NCBI RefSeq assembly: GCF_036324505.1
Contig: NC_086352.1
Span: 23,986,637 to 24,050,636 of the forward strand
DNA from: Eleginops maclovinus
Lineage: Eukaryota; Chordata; Actinopteri; Perciformes; Eleginopidae
Reading direction: 5' to 3'
DNA length: 64,000 nucleotides
The translations under genes were made by a program, and so were the position numbers. Each line of letters starts with the position of its first letter. The first letter of the stretch is position 1. Below are positions 40,051-52,493 of this stretch, in pieces. A model generated the notes under the pieces. The model was not told where the DNA came from, did not search any database, and saw only the letters and a program-made list of their open reading frames with translations.

Positions 40051-40625
40051 ATTTAGTGTTTGAATACATTTTATTCTTGCAAGAATTTAGTTTCAGCAGA
40101 AGTAAAATGTCTCATAATACTTATTTACAGTTATTCCGAGATTGATTTCAGCAAAAGTTACTAAACACCTCTATATTTACAGGTCTACACATTGTAATTT
40201 AAAGAAAAAAAACTCTGTTCTATACTTGTTTTGCTATCGGCGATATGATCAGTGCAAAATCCTATAAAGGAAGAACCCTTGCAATAAAGGTAAAAGTAAA
40301 AACTAAAATCCTTATTCTAAAACTGCAATAATCTAGTCTTTGGTAGAGCTACAAAAGCAGTGAAGGATTACGTTATGACATATTGAATTTATCAGCAAAT
40401 ACTCAGAGCCATATCATGTGTCCATATCTTTAAGAAGTAATAACTCCGCATTCAAAAAAAGCAAACTAAATGTACATAGCACCCTAAAAATGTTTACTAA
40501 AATCAGTCATAATAAAAAAAACTTGGTAACTCAAAAAGATGCACAGTTGGAGGTTCATTCTCTGCTCCGACAGTCAGGCAAAAGTGTTTTCAAGAAGAGA
40601 AAAGTTTCTTCATATTTACAGCAAC

Positions 40626-40641
40626 TCAAGGCTTCCTGCGT
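40626..40641 (-). other. kif23: kif23 terminal coding exon (16 nt coding) and start of 3' UTR
   Basis: The penultimate exon ends in CAAAA followed by a strong donor GTAAGC. Read through, it would stop at once at TAA. Splicing to 40641, after the acceptor TTTTTTTTCCAG, completes Lys and gives Arg-Arg-Lys-Pro-stop, matching the basic tail of human KIF23. The 3' UTR then runs leftward. An AATAAA on the minus strand at about 40075-40070 is a plausible poly(A) signal, which would end the transcript near 40,050. The signal assignment is tentative. Confidence 0.8.
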
Positions 40642-43600
40642 CTGGAAAAAAAAGGAAAATGATAAGAGCACAAACCTTAATAACCTTCATTCTAAACCCA
40701 ATGCAACAGTTGGAATCTTATATAACAGAAGAAGAAGAATCGGAGGATGAAACCCTCTTTATTGTCACATACATGCACACAGCAGAGCACACACAGTGAA
40801 ATTTGAAAATTGAATTTTGAAATACTGTGCATTTAACCCATCCTAGTACTAGGAGCAGAGGGCAGCTATTGTGCAGCGCCCGGGGAGCAACTTGCTCAAG
40901 GGCAACACAGCAGGGCCCAGGAGGTGAACTGGGACCTCTCCAAGTAGCAGTCCACCTTATATTTCAAGTCTGTTCAGGGACTTGAACCGGCGACCCTACG
41001 ATTCCCAGTCCAAGCCCCTACTGACTGAGCCACTGCTGGACACTACATGGTTAACAGTCTATTGGCACAAACACACATTTATTAGCTTACTTTTGATACC
41101 CAACGTTTGAACTTGTGCTGGGCACTGGAGCCTGGTGGGAGGGGAAAAGATGAAGGGTTGAAAAAAAGTGCACAGACATCAAATTATCCAATTTATATGA
41201 AATCAGGAAATCTCTTTGAGATATAGTTAGCTACAGACTCTAATCATTGATACCCGAGTAGAATAATCTTATAAACAGATTCAATAAATAGTTTAACAGC
41301 AATATCATATTGATGTCTTGAGTGTTGTATGTTTGTGTTCAAATAAGAGCTTACCCTGTTCTCTATGTCCTCCATATGAGCTGCCTGTTCTCCAGAGCCT
41401 GAGCGCCTCTTGCGACTAAAACAAAACATTTGAGAATGATTGGCCAAACTTGAACTGTCTGTTAGAAATGACTCACAATAGACGAACTCTTAGGAGGAGG
41501 AGCCTAAGCCTACGAAAATAAGTGTCTGTCTTTTTTCAGGAACTGTATCTTTAAGTGTGAAACAACACATACATCACCAGAATGTTTATCCTATTGATTT
41601 ACAGAAATATCTAAACCTGTAGTACTTGGGCAAATACTGTACCTTGATGCTGTTGCGCACTCTTGTTTTAGTGTCTCAATGTCAGTGAACTGCACAGCCT
41701 GTCCACCTCCTCTGGTCTTAAAAACATTGCCCTGAGGAAATTGAAAGAAAAGAAAACTCACACAAAAGAAACCTTTATTTACAGTTACCAGAAAAACATG
41801 TAGCTGTGTCCCAGTAGTACAAAAACAGGATCAAAATTTGAAATCAAACAGAAGGTGATTAAATCAAAGTCATGCACAATGTAAAATAACCTGTCAAAGT
41901 CTCAAATTAAGTAATCATGTCATTTTACCTTGATCAATTTGGTCTCGATCTCCCCGTCTGAGGCAAGCTCTTGATGTCTAAGCACATACTTTTGGCATTT
42001 AGACAGAGCTTTCTCGTTGGGGGTCGACACCTTGATTGCATTGGGTATGATTGGCTGCATGACAGTGTCTAGGTCCAAATTAGAAGCAGGTTTGTGGTCT
42101 ACCCATTTCTCCCCACCCGCAGAGTGTGAGCGCCTGTGCGTGGGATGAACTGGAGGGGCCGTCTGGTGATCCCAGAGTGAGAAAGACAAACCAGGAAGTT
42201 ATTCACATGTGACACCAGGGACCATTACGGGGGGGTTAGTGGTGAATGCTGAGCACGAAAGGGTGTTAGACAAGTGTTGAAAATAAATGTACTACTGAAA
42301 GGCCGAAAGGGACAGGTGCTTGTCCTACTAGAAAATTCTCCATAATATTTTTCTTTTAGGGCGATAAGTATTTCAAATGACATCCCAAACAATCAATATT
42401 CTGGCCTTCCAGTAATACCAATTTTCATAAAGTAACTAAAACACACTGCAATGAAAACAGCCCTGTAGAGTGGAGAGGGATAAATAGAAATGCAAAGCAG
42501 CGCATGAGAAGTGTGGTGGTGGATCTACATGCAAACAGAACATACGCGTGAATTGCAGGTTTAAGATGTATTATAAATCCCAAGGGGGGGGGTCTCGTTT
42601 TTAATTGGCATCTGATACACTATAATATAAGCAGGTCAATAAGGAGCTCCGCTGTTATTTTGGAAGCCCCCTTGTGGATGGATCATTGGATTTCCAAATG
42701 CTGCTAATTACATTAATGAATAATATTATAATAAAAAAAATAATATAAATATTTCAATGATTATTTTAATTGCAGATTTTTTAGCAGCAATTAAGAAGAC
42801 TATACCTAGGCTAGTTATAGTTAACTAATCAAAAGTTAATTTAAGGCCTGATCCCGATCTGACCAAAGGGCCAAAACAGTGCATGTTTTAATGAGTTGGT
42901 TTGGTCCACATTTGTTTAGTAATAACATTACTAAAAGTGTGGTTTATTTGGACATGTGGTAAACCAAAATCCAATATTATGTCTTGTCTTTGAGAAAACT
43001 GAAACTCTTTAAATGTGAAGCGCCACATCAAATCATCTACACCGGCTAACCAAGCATGTGCATTGCAGTTGTACGTAAAAGGGTCCAACTTTTCATAAAT
43101 CCCCCGTTAACAAACAAACAGCTTTAAGGCATCAATCTTTTATAATTTGCAATACTATATTGTTTTCCAAACACAGCTTTCTTGCATAAACTTGTGTTTT
43201 TGAGCTCATTTTAGTGGAGGTCAGTTTTTGTCCTTTAAGTGGCGCTACTGACGTGTAGAAAAGACAGTACAAGGGAAAAGCCACTCTAGAGAGCAACAAG
43301 CAGCAGAACTACAAACAAACTACTACTACTGAGGCTCCCAATGCAAGTCAAGATGATTCACAAGCACGACGGGTCAGTCTGTCTTAAAGTCGGGTGGGAG
43401 GAACACCAGCCTTCACTGATGCAGCACTCCCACTTGATGATTTCTAAACAAGCAGACAACTACTGATAACACTACAAGAGCAATTCTACAACAAAGCAAG
43501 CCTTAAACTACAAGCTGAGCCTCTAGGCTCTAACACACACACTAACCCTGGTGCCTGCCTCTAGGTCGAGCCCATAGACGGTCGGAGCGGGGGCCTCAGT

Positions 43601-46600
43601 GTCTGCGGCCAAGCGCTGGCCCCTCCTGCGACCCACGCTGCTGGCGCCGTGGTATGGGCCGGGGGTCCGGCTCCTGTACTGGGGAGTTCCATGATGCCTA
43701 GCTTTGCTGCTTGAGTCTACAGGGAATTTGTGCTCCCAATCTGAGACGCAGGAGGCTACTGAAGGATAGACTGAGGAGGTTGAGGCGGAGGAGGAGGAGA
43801 AGGTGGTGGTGGTGGAGCAAGAGGAGGAGGTGGGGTAAGGGTCCTGAGCTGCCCTAACATTAGCTCTATTTTGGTGGGACGGAGTTTGGTTGTAGTCCTG
43901 AAAAGTGATGAGGGAATGGGGCCAAGCATTGTGGATGTTAGGGGCTCGAGATAAGCACAAACAACAACAACAACAACAACAGGGTGACAGAAGAAGCGTG
44001 TACAGTAGACATCTTGTTTAGATTATCACATTAATAATTAGTGGCATGCAAATTTTCCACATTAAATTAAGTTTCAAAGGAGAATGATGACGTGGAGTAA
44101 ATGACTCACCTGAAGGGGTGATGGCGAGGCAGACCTCTTGTGATCTCTCTCCCTTGAGGGCCGCTCAGGCTTCTCTGGGCGCTCCGAGGGGAACCCGCTG
44201 CCGCAGCCACTACTGCTCTCCGTCACTATCGCCTTCAGCTGCTTCAACTTTTCATCCTTCACCCACAACTTGTTCTGCATCTCCAGCTGCTTGGCGTTCA
44301 CTCGCCTCTCCTAATTAGAAGAAGACATCAGGAACAGTTGAAGAATTATCAAATCATCTAATCACTTACGACAAAATAACCTAGAGAAATTATTACTGTT
44401 TCAGTAATGAAAGGATTTCATTTTGACCAAACACTTAGTTCAGGCACTTCAGTTTAAGGTGCAAACATACAATAAAGTGAGGATAAATCATCCACTGTTT
44501 TTGGGACTTATTATTTTTCAAGCATACTTTTATAAAAATCCGTCAGCTTGTTTTGTTTTACATTCAGTTGTAAAAACCAAAACATACGTATGGTATTGTT
44601 TTGCGGAAAGATATCAGGATCAGTGGCCTGCAAGTAAGAAATGTATCTACTGTTTTAAGTCTGCATATTTAAAAAGATATAATCCATCTGTATTTGCATT
44701 CCTTATTTGGCAAAAGGTATTATAATTGCCCACTGTTAAGACTGGCTTAGGTGAATATTGTAAATTGGTATGCGACAGTCCCTTAAACTTTGGCCAGTAA
44801 TTACTTTACTCCCTCTACATTCCGTTTAACCATCAATCCATTTTTTGGTGTGGCGTCTACGACTTGTTTGACAGTATGCCATTCTGGGCTGCAGATACAC
44901 ATAAAGTGGACAGCCTGGCATAAACATATATATAAAGCCGATTAAAGCACATTACACAGTACAGTCAATGCAATGCTCAATACTCCAGCCTTAAGAGTAG
45001 GCTTCCTTTCAATAAGTCCACTTACACACTCCTTCTCCCACTTGAGTTTGGTGTCGGTCACCATGCCCTGCATGCGCTGCTCCATGCGCTTCTTCTCCGT
45101 CAGCTCTCTGTGTAGACGCTGCTCCCGCGTCTCCAGCTCCTGCTGAAGTGAGCGCTTGTCCTGCTCATACATGTTTGTTGTCTTCTGCAGGATATCGATC
45201 TGAAGAGGAGTAAAACAAATAAGTTCTTAAAAATCCTTACCTTTATAAGCACGTTTAAAATGATGCAAACCACATGTATAAAGAAGGTAGAGAATTAGAT
45301 TGTTTTTTAAGTTAGGACACACCTTGTATTCCAGTGTTTTGGATTTCTTCTCCAATCGTTCCATCTCCGACTTCTGACTGCTGATGACTTTTTCTTTCTC
45401 GCTCAGCTTGCTACGTTGGTCATGGAGGAACGTCTCCTTTGAATTGATCTGACTGTCAAACTGCTGAAGCATGGACTTCAGGGTACTGGCTGTGGTAGAA
45501 AAACATTAATGCAAACAGTTTAACATTTTTTTTTAAAACAAGTGATCTTTAAATATTCACTCACTGACCAGAAAACCCCTGCATCACTGCTGCCTAAACT
45601 CGGAAATAAAGTTGTTTCTGTATAAACCAGACCCATTATTTGTGGGGTAGAGAATGGGCCTGTACCAGTTTTGTTGAACTGCTCGGTCATCATCTGACGG
45701 ACACGATGTCTCCTCTCCAGGACCTCCATCAGGCGGGGCAACGTCTGATCATCGGCCGGATCCACCAGCTCACAGCGAGGCAAGGTTGGAAGGCTTTCAA
45801 TGAGCTGATCCAGCAGAGCTGCGTCATCGACTGTGTGAATAACAACAAGTCATGGAAAGCTTTGTGTTGTATTAGTTATATATTTACATTTCTCAAAGTG
45901 CATATATATCATGCAAGTGTAAAGAATTAAATGAGGACAGTGTATCTACAGTATAAGAGATCTGAGGGGGATTTACCTGCATTACCGGGAGCGCCTCTCT
46001 CATCCATGCGAGGTGACAGCTCATCTTTGTAGACCCGGTTTCTGTGTCTGCGTCCTGCAGCGAGGGCGCAGATTGGCCGGTCAACGGGCCGTGCCACCTC
46101 CACTTCCTGGGTCATTTCAGCAAAGCGCATCACCAGCTGCAGCACACACAATATAAATCTATTAGGAAAAATACTTCAAAATGTCCTTAAAGCACCTAGC
46201 CGCACCACAAATTAAATGTTCATGTTTCAGAAGTTTCAAAGGTAATCTTTGAGATCATCGGTACATATTTGTTCTGAGAAAGCGAGTGAGAATAAAGAGA
46301 ATTAGAAATCTGACAGATATTTACATTAAAGCCATTCTGCAACACAAACAGTGTCTCACCATAGTTTCGTCATAGTCATCAGCCTTTGGGTTCACACACA
46401 CAATCATCCTCACTTTTCCTTCACCATCAAAGTAGTTTTTAAACAGATGAGTAACTTTAGAGTCCCTGTATGGCACCATCTGGAAGAAATAAAGGCTCAG
46501 TGAAACTGCATCTGTTGCAAAGTGACCAACATTATACATTTAGAAGAATATTACTATAAATAAAGATAAAACGGTTAAATGACAGTATATAATAATTAAC

Positions 46601-49600
46601 AAACACCAACCTTATTAGTTCCACACATCTGATTTTCCCGTAGGACTTCCATACACGTGCGCAGGGTCATCAAAGACTGGTTAATATTACCTGTGAATGA
46701 GACATTACTAGAGATGTGTCTGGCCAAACATTAATTTAAGACTCAAATCTGCAGATACACACAACATGCCTCTGGCTGACTTGAGACACAGGCCCATAGT
46801 TAAGAAATAAACAGACCTGCTTCTCTGAGACGGCTTCCCTCTGCTCTGGTTCTGCTGGTCCGCTCACTGCCTGCCAGGTCCACCAAACACAGCTGGCTCA
46901 CATTCACCTGGTGTTTATCCTGTAATGTAAAAACGTGCGGTCTGCATCACCTAATAGCGCCTGGATAGTGCTCTTATTTGGTCTGCTTTTTGTCACAGCC
47001 TGATTTGCTTAAATTAAAACCAGAAAGGATCAATTGGCTTTAAATAAATAATAATCATGGGGGAAAAAAACATAAAACTCCCTTTCTACAAAAAAAAAAA
47101 GGAATGTAATATTGGAGCTGCAGCACACCTGTAGTATGTGATCCCCGTCAGCATCAAGTGGAGCTTGGGCCAGCTTTACTGTGAACACACTGTGGGAGCG
47201 ACTGGATTCCCGGTTGAGTTCAGTGTTGGCTATCCTCCTCTTCTTTTGTCCTGAGACACAGAAGAGCATCATTGATAGTGTAATTTATTAACACACAATA
47301 ATTTCTAGAGGAAGTTCACAGATTGAATCCTGTCTGCTTGGTGTGTAAACCTATCATGAGTTTCTGATTATGGGCATTGAACTGTCTAAACTGGCCTTCA
47401 GCATATCAGCAGTCAGTGCTGCTTAAACAAAGAAAAGTCCGGGCTGCCTCATTATATGCAATACAGACATTAAGTAAAACTCTTTCATAATCAGTGTGTT
47501 AACATTTGAAGTTTTCATTATGAGAAGATACAAAAATTATGAATAAAAAAAGAGTTTGAACTTAGTTTGCATTCAAAATTGGCCTGCGTGTCTGGGTACC
47601 CTCATCCAATAAATACATAAAATAAAGTATATAAAAGAAACAAGTAAATATGACTACTCACCCTTCCAAAAGACTTCGAAAGCCTCTTCTGTGGATTTGA
47701 CCTCCACCTCTGTGCAGCCAGCCACATACATGTTGTGGTTCTGGTCTTCACGGAGAATCTTGGATTGAGGTGCTCTGAAACATGTTAATAAAAATAATCA
47801 ACGTACTGTAACATTATGATGTTTCCTTTTAGTTAGACAAGCACCGAAATCTAAAATGAAAAAACAACATGAAGTTAGTGCTAATAACGTACAAATAAAA
47901 GACAATCTCGGGGGTCAAATTCAGGGGTAAACAGAGGTTCATGCACACAAGCCGGGAGCCATTCAGGGATGTTTTCAGTTCTCACACTAAGAGCAACAGC
48001 AGGGAGTCCTAGAGAAAATTACAAAAAGCTATTTACAGGGATTTGGATTAATAGGGTGGAAATGCACCAATGACCTATGGGTAAGCAGCTACAGCCAAGT
48101 TACAGCTATAAATAAGCATGGTACTGGGTAATGTACTTTCACCAGCCACATACATGAAGTCACTGTTCCGTACAGGAGTGCCTCCAGCGAGCCACCTGAC
48201 AAAAACAGGATTTTTTAAAAGTGCATCTTGTCAACAACAAAGGGATTCAAATATTAGCTTATTCAGCACATACATGGAGCACAGTCAACATGTCTATGAT
48301 ACACAAACATATTGGTGCACTACTACTAGAAACACATCTTTAGATCACATTAGAAGTGTGTCTGTGTGGGTTTAGTTGATGAGAGTGACAAACAACAAAA
48401 ACACAAATGACTTTCTAAGAAATAACTGTTGTCCTTTGAAAAAGCTCACACCAATAGGAAATGCTGCCTCTTACTTTGGTCTGATTGGGTCAAACGGAGC
48501 ATCTTCGAGGAGATCATAGATATAGTTGTTGTAGATCTCGATGTAGGACACAAAAACGCTGTAACAGCAGTCTTCATCCACATTCTCAGATTTATACGCC
48601 TCTTCTGACTTGATCATATCAGCCAACTCTGGGTCAGCCTTCTGCCTGAAATAAACCAAAAGAATAGCAGAGTACATTACATTTATATTCACTTAAATCA
48701 AATTTCAGGTTTTTTTAAACCATAAATAGTATAAAGAAGTAAAAATAAAGTCACTAATAGCTACCTGGAGGATGGTGTTTTGGGAATAGTTTGCTGACTT
48801 TCTCGTTTCTGTCTCTCCAGGAGAGCATCTACTTGACCCTGGATTTCCATCCCATTTTTGTCATCTGGTTTAAACACCTGATGAAGATTTTTGAGAAATC
48901 CATATAAATGTCCCAACCTTCTCCAAAAATGTAAACCTTTTTTAGAGACCGACTACATAAAACATTAATGGAGGAAGTCTTACAAATCTTTTGGCCTGAA
49001 AGGGGCCGATGCTGTTGAAGAGCATGTCTAGAGAGCGGGGGAGGAGCCCGCCTTCCCCAGGTGAGCCGGTCATGGTGAAGGTCTTACCACTTCCAGTGAC
49101 ACCATACGTAAACAGCAGACCTATGCAAGTGGAATATTACCATCACATGATCCCTTTTCACACAGACAATTAGGACTGATTTGGAAGAAAAACTCAAATT
49201 CAAATAATATGAAATGTCATTCAATTAAAACTTGTGTGTGATGAGTATTCCATCCAAATTGTACTTTAATTAAATTACCATCTTGTTTTCTGCATATTTT
49301 CCTTTTTCGCACAAAGTGGATGAAAAGTAATTGAATGGAATCATGCTTTAATTAACTTACCATTTTTACAATGAATAAGGTCCTCTATCAGAGGCTTGGC
49401 AACATCCTCAAACAATTCCATTTGAGTGGTATTAATACCAAATACTTTTTTAAAGGAGTACTGTGTCTGAAGGATGAAAAACAAAAACAAAGTACATGTT
49501 AAAGGCATTCAACACATAATGGAGAACATTGCTTTACAACACAAATATGTTAAAAGTGTTGGTGTCAAGAAAGTCTCAGGTCTTTACTTATAAAGCCTTA

Positions 49601-51284
49601 CTAAACTACAATTGTGGATTTGTTCAGTACCGCTGTATGCTTTCCCTTTACTGAAAAATAATCATATCATATTGTAAAACCATTAGGATGATTTCTCAAG
49701 CTAGCTATTTTAGATGATAACTTCCGATTGAGATGTGAGGAGGCACCAAAAGAGAGTAAATATGGTATTTTTGCTTTAAATGCTCAGGTGACTCGCACAC
49801 TCACCTCTTTGTATTCCCCATTGCGGTTGGCTTTAAGGCCATCAGGAGCATGTAGCTGAATAGTGGAGCTGCTGATCATCTCAACACAGCATTCCACATC
49901 TTCTGCTCCGAGTGGACGTATACGGCAGTATACCTGCAAAGATGGAAGAACAGATTCAGTTTACTCTGACGAAGCCATCACAACTGTAAGATCTACACTC
50001 CATAAACCTCATACAATATGGTCATTTTTTTATGCTTCTCATAAGAGCTTAAATACGGACACAAGCAGTCCTCTGTTACTTTAATGTGACATTGTTTTAG
50101 TTTCAGGAATATCAAAAGTAAGCAGTGTTCACCTACCCCAACAGGATCTTTATCCACGTTGGCTGCCTTTTTATGGCCTGGCCTCCGAGGAGTCTTCCCT
50201 TTGCTGCAAGTGATACAGAAATATAGAATCAAGGTCAAACACAAAAACATATACGCTAAATTTCATAATAATACTAACATACATTAAAGACTTATTAAAC
50301 ACTTAAAAAACTTTCCACAGAGCCGGGAACACACTATGGTCTTACATAGACTGTTTTCATTTCATCTGAGAAGTACTCAGATCTTGTAACTAAGTAAAAG
50401 TAGAAGCACCAGAGTGTAGGAATACAGGTTACAAAATGCATTCAAAAGGTTACTAAAGTAAAAGTACAAAAGTATTTACATCAAAATATACTTAAACTAC
50501 CAAAAGTAAAAGTACTCATTATGCAGATTGGTCCCTTTCAGAATATTAGATGATATGTTTAGATTACAATTATTGATGCATTAAAGTGTTTATCAAAGCT
50601 GGTAAAGGTACAGCTAGAATGTACTCCAGGTTTAACTAAATTCTGATTTAAGTGTCGATTATATTTCACATTATTGGGCAATAGCAAAATAACTAAAGCT
50701 ATTAAATAAATGTAATGGATTAAAGTATATACCTCTGAATTGCAGTGGGGTAAAAGTACAAAGAAGCAAACCATCAAAATACTCAAGTAAAGTACTCTAC
50801 ATTGTAGTAAGTACAGTATTTGGTTACGTTACAACGCTGCTAAACTTCTTATCGATAACGCTGCCTAGCCACGTTAGCTCAGGTGTCGCTTGCTAATGAC
50901 AACTCAAAGGTGACGTTAAAAAAATAAAATAAAATAAAAACATTGACTTAACATTTGCCACTTAACCTTTAAGATAACCAAAACTGGATTACGTGTTTGA
51001 CTTTTTTATAGAGTTACAACATAAACTGGTGTAATATTTTCAGTAATCTCATTCACCGATATTGACCAGTTGGCAACAGTGACTAACGTCAGTAGGCTAG
51101 ACAGAGGGCTAACGTTATGCTAACATGAGAAGCTAACACTCTCTTACTACAGAACTAGCGATAGCAGAATAGCTAATGTATCTCGCTCATTTTAACAACA
51201 CAGTGCTTAGTTGTGCATTGTTTGCCAGTTATGAAGGTCAATATAAATATAAAAACACGGTGATACTCACTTTGGTCTCTGCAT
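40626..51284 (-). CDS. kif23: Kinesin-like protein KIF23 (MKLP1/CHO1), complete, 23 coding exons
   Basis: Kinesin-6 plus-end motor. With RACGAP1 it forms centralspindlin, which bundles midzone microtubules and supports cytokinesis. Coding exons in transcript order: 51271-51284, 50137-50203, 49805-49933, 49361-49466, 48984-49120, 48765-48877, 48475-48645, 47662-47774, 47129-47250, 46817-46919, 46611-46690, 46360-46479, 45977-46136, 45666-45830, 45323-45489, 45026-45199, 44110-44310, 43547-43897, 41929-42162, 41643-41731, 41355-41415, 41091-41131, 40626-40641. All have GT-AG borders and compatible phases, summing to 2,934 nt (977 aa; human CHO1 is 960). Visible motifs: P-loop GVTGSGKT (residues 112-119), switch I SSRSH (299-303), switch II DLAGSER (338-344), coiled coil about 536-660, 14-3-3-type RSASPSP (706-712), RKRRS (940-944, matching the human Aurora B/NLS site) and C-terminal KRRKP. 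The start is the ATG of the 14-nt first exon. Identification is from recognised similarity to human KIF23 along the whole length. Confidence 0.97.
40733..41042 (-). mobile_element. tRNA-derived SINE inside the last kif23 intron
   Basis: Read on the minus strand the element starts at about 41042 with a tRNA-like head. An A box (TGGCTCAGTCAGTAGG, 41032-41017) and a B box (GGTTCAAGTCC, 40988-40978) are present. The body contains TTGCCCTTGAGCAAGTTGCT and ATGGGTTAAATGCA, and the tail is TGTGACAATAAAGAGG. It fills most of the 449-bp last intron of kif23 and has the same orientation as the gene. Confidence 0.8.
43547..43897 (-). other. kif23: kif23 coding exon 18, candidate cassette exon (CHO1-specific region)
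   Basis: This 351-nt exon encodes 117 residues (715-831), enters and leaves in phase 0, and is flanked by an acceptor after CTTTTCAG and a donor GTTAGT. It is rich in Ser/Thr and keeps the motif [10 protein letters not shown], the counterpart of a motif in the human exon that separates the long CHO1 isoform from the shorter MKLP1 isoform. Skipping it would leave the frame intact. That it is alternatively spliced in this fish is inferred from the human gene. Confidence 0.85.
43956..43981. repeat. (CAA)n microsatellite
   Basis: About eight CAA units in kif23 intron 17, about 60 bp from the cassette exon's acceptor, on its 5' side in transcript terms. Confidence 0.9.
50365..50825. repeat. AAGTAC-rich dispersed fish repeat (non-autonomous DNA transposon-like) in kif23 intron 1
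   Basis: The left end has AAGTACTCAGATCTTGTAAC followed by TAAGTAAAAGTA. The right end has CTCAAGTAAAGTACTCTACA and AGTAAGTACAGTATTTGGTT. The two ends are roughly inverted, as in the widespread teleost repeat whose ends read ACTTAAGTAAAAGTAC. It has no coding capacity. The superfamily (hAT-like is often suggested) cannot be fixed from this copy. Confidence 0.65.
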
Positions 51285-51430
51285 TGTTTGTGTTGTTGTA
51301 TTCCACGCCACTGGAAACAGAGCGCCTCTTCTCGATTTGAAATTCCCCCTGTGAAGCGTTTTCATGAGTGTCATATATTTTAACCAATCACAGAGCAGAC
51401 ATGGCGGTCAGTAGCGGAAGTCCCGCTCCT
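51285..51430 (-). promoter_or_regulatory. kif23: kif23 5' UTR and proximal promoter with CCAAT and CHR-like sites
   Basis: Upstream of the kif23 ATG (51284-51282) lies a short GC-balanced block. It contains TTTGAA at 51336-51341, matching the CHR consensus bound by MuvB/DREAM. A perfect CCAAT box (ACCAATCA) lies at 51383-51390, about 43 bp further upstream. An AGCGGAAGT (ETS-like) and TCCCGC (E2F-half-like) cluster lies at 51412-51426. CCAAT plus CHR is the usual promoter arrangement of G2/M genes, which fits a cytokinesis kinesin. The transcription start was not determined and is assumed to lie between the CHR-like site and the ATG. Confidence 0.55.
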
Positions 51431-51749
51431 AACATCTTGCCCCGTGTTACTTGGCTGAATCACATTTCAAACAATAAAATACAAGTTGGAAAGAATTATA
51501 ATTTTGAGAAAACATATTGAAATAATGTCATATTACCTGATTACCTTTCAAAATCTCAAAAAAATAAAAACATCTGAAGTGAAACATTGCGTACCTAGAT
51601 ATTGTAACATTTTTATAGAGCATGTTATAGCAATGTTAAATATGTTTTATTTAAAATCATGCTATAATCATTTATTTGAGGATATATCTGACAATTATGT
51701 ATACCCAATTGACTTCCTTGACAGTTTCTTAAAAAACAAAAAAAGTGAA

Positions 51750-52493
51750 AGGCATTTTTGGTTAAAAGTTTATTTGAAAAATAATAATAAATAATATTGC
51801 ACATAAATACTTTTCAGTTTTGCATCATTAAGGCACAATGTGGCACGTCTCAAAATTCTACCGGGACAGAAACAGCAATCATGTGAGGGAAATAAACTAC
51901 TCTGAATTTACTCTGTATTAGCTACATATCATGTATTACAGTCATTTAAATCTAACTTCATTTTGTTGCATCTTTGTAGCCATTCTCTTCCCTTGTCAAA
52001 ACTGTCTCTTATTTCTGTTCATGTTGTATGCGAGTGATGTGCATACTATCAAATACATGTATTCACAAGCACTTCAATACCACACTGCAATTTAAAATTG
52101 ACAGTGATGTTACCATTTTTTATTCTACATAGATTGTGTTCCTTGCACCTGGCCGTCACTTCAAACTCCACATGAGTGGAAATCAGAGTATTGAGCATCA
52201 AATAGCTTATGAACAAATACAGCAGTGCCTCATAATGTAGCTAACATGCTACATTTGTATTTTGTAACAGTTCATTTCCAGTTTGTGCAAGTGATGGTCT
52301 CACTTTAAGATTACTGACACATGCAGTCATCACAGTGATCTCTTTAGCACCAACACCACTGGAACTTTAATGCAGATCAGCTCCTCTTTGCTCAGAAATG
52401 CTCTTTAAAATGTTTTGATATCCCCACAATGCACTCTTTTTGACATGCCTGGATGTGCCGTGACGCACGGGCAATCCTTAACAGCTTAGAGGT
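51750..52493 (-). other. paqr5: paqr5 3' UTR and kif23-paqr5 spacer
   Basis: Left of the paqr5 stop the sequence is AT-rich and non-coding. Minus-strand AATAAA hexamers occur at about 52124-52119 and 51774-51769, so the 3' UTR length is uncertain. If the second is used, only about 400 bp separate the paqr5 end from the kif23 promoter block. A 102-codon plus-strand open frame here (51486-51794) has biased AT-rich composition and looks like chance. Confidence 0.5.

Noticed and set aside
41011..41042. A tRNA gene suggested by A and B boxes
   Set aside because: The boxes belong to the degenerate head of a SINE; no cloverleaf with paired acceptor stem was found.
51486..51794. 102-codon plus-strand frame beside kif23
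   Set aside because: AT-rich Lys/Asn/Ile composition, lies antisense to the likely paqr5 3' UTR region and has no motif.
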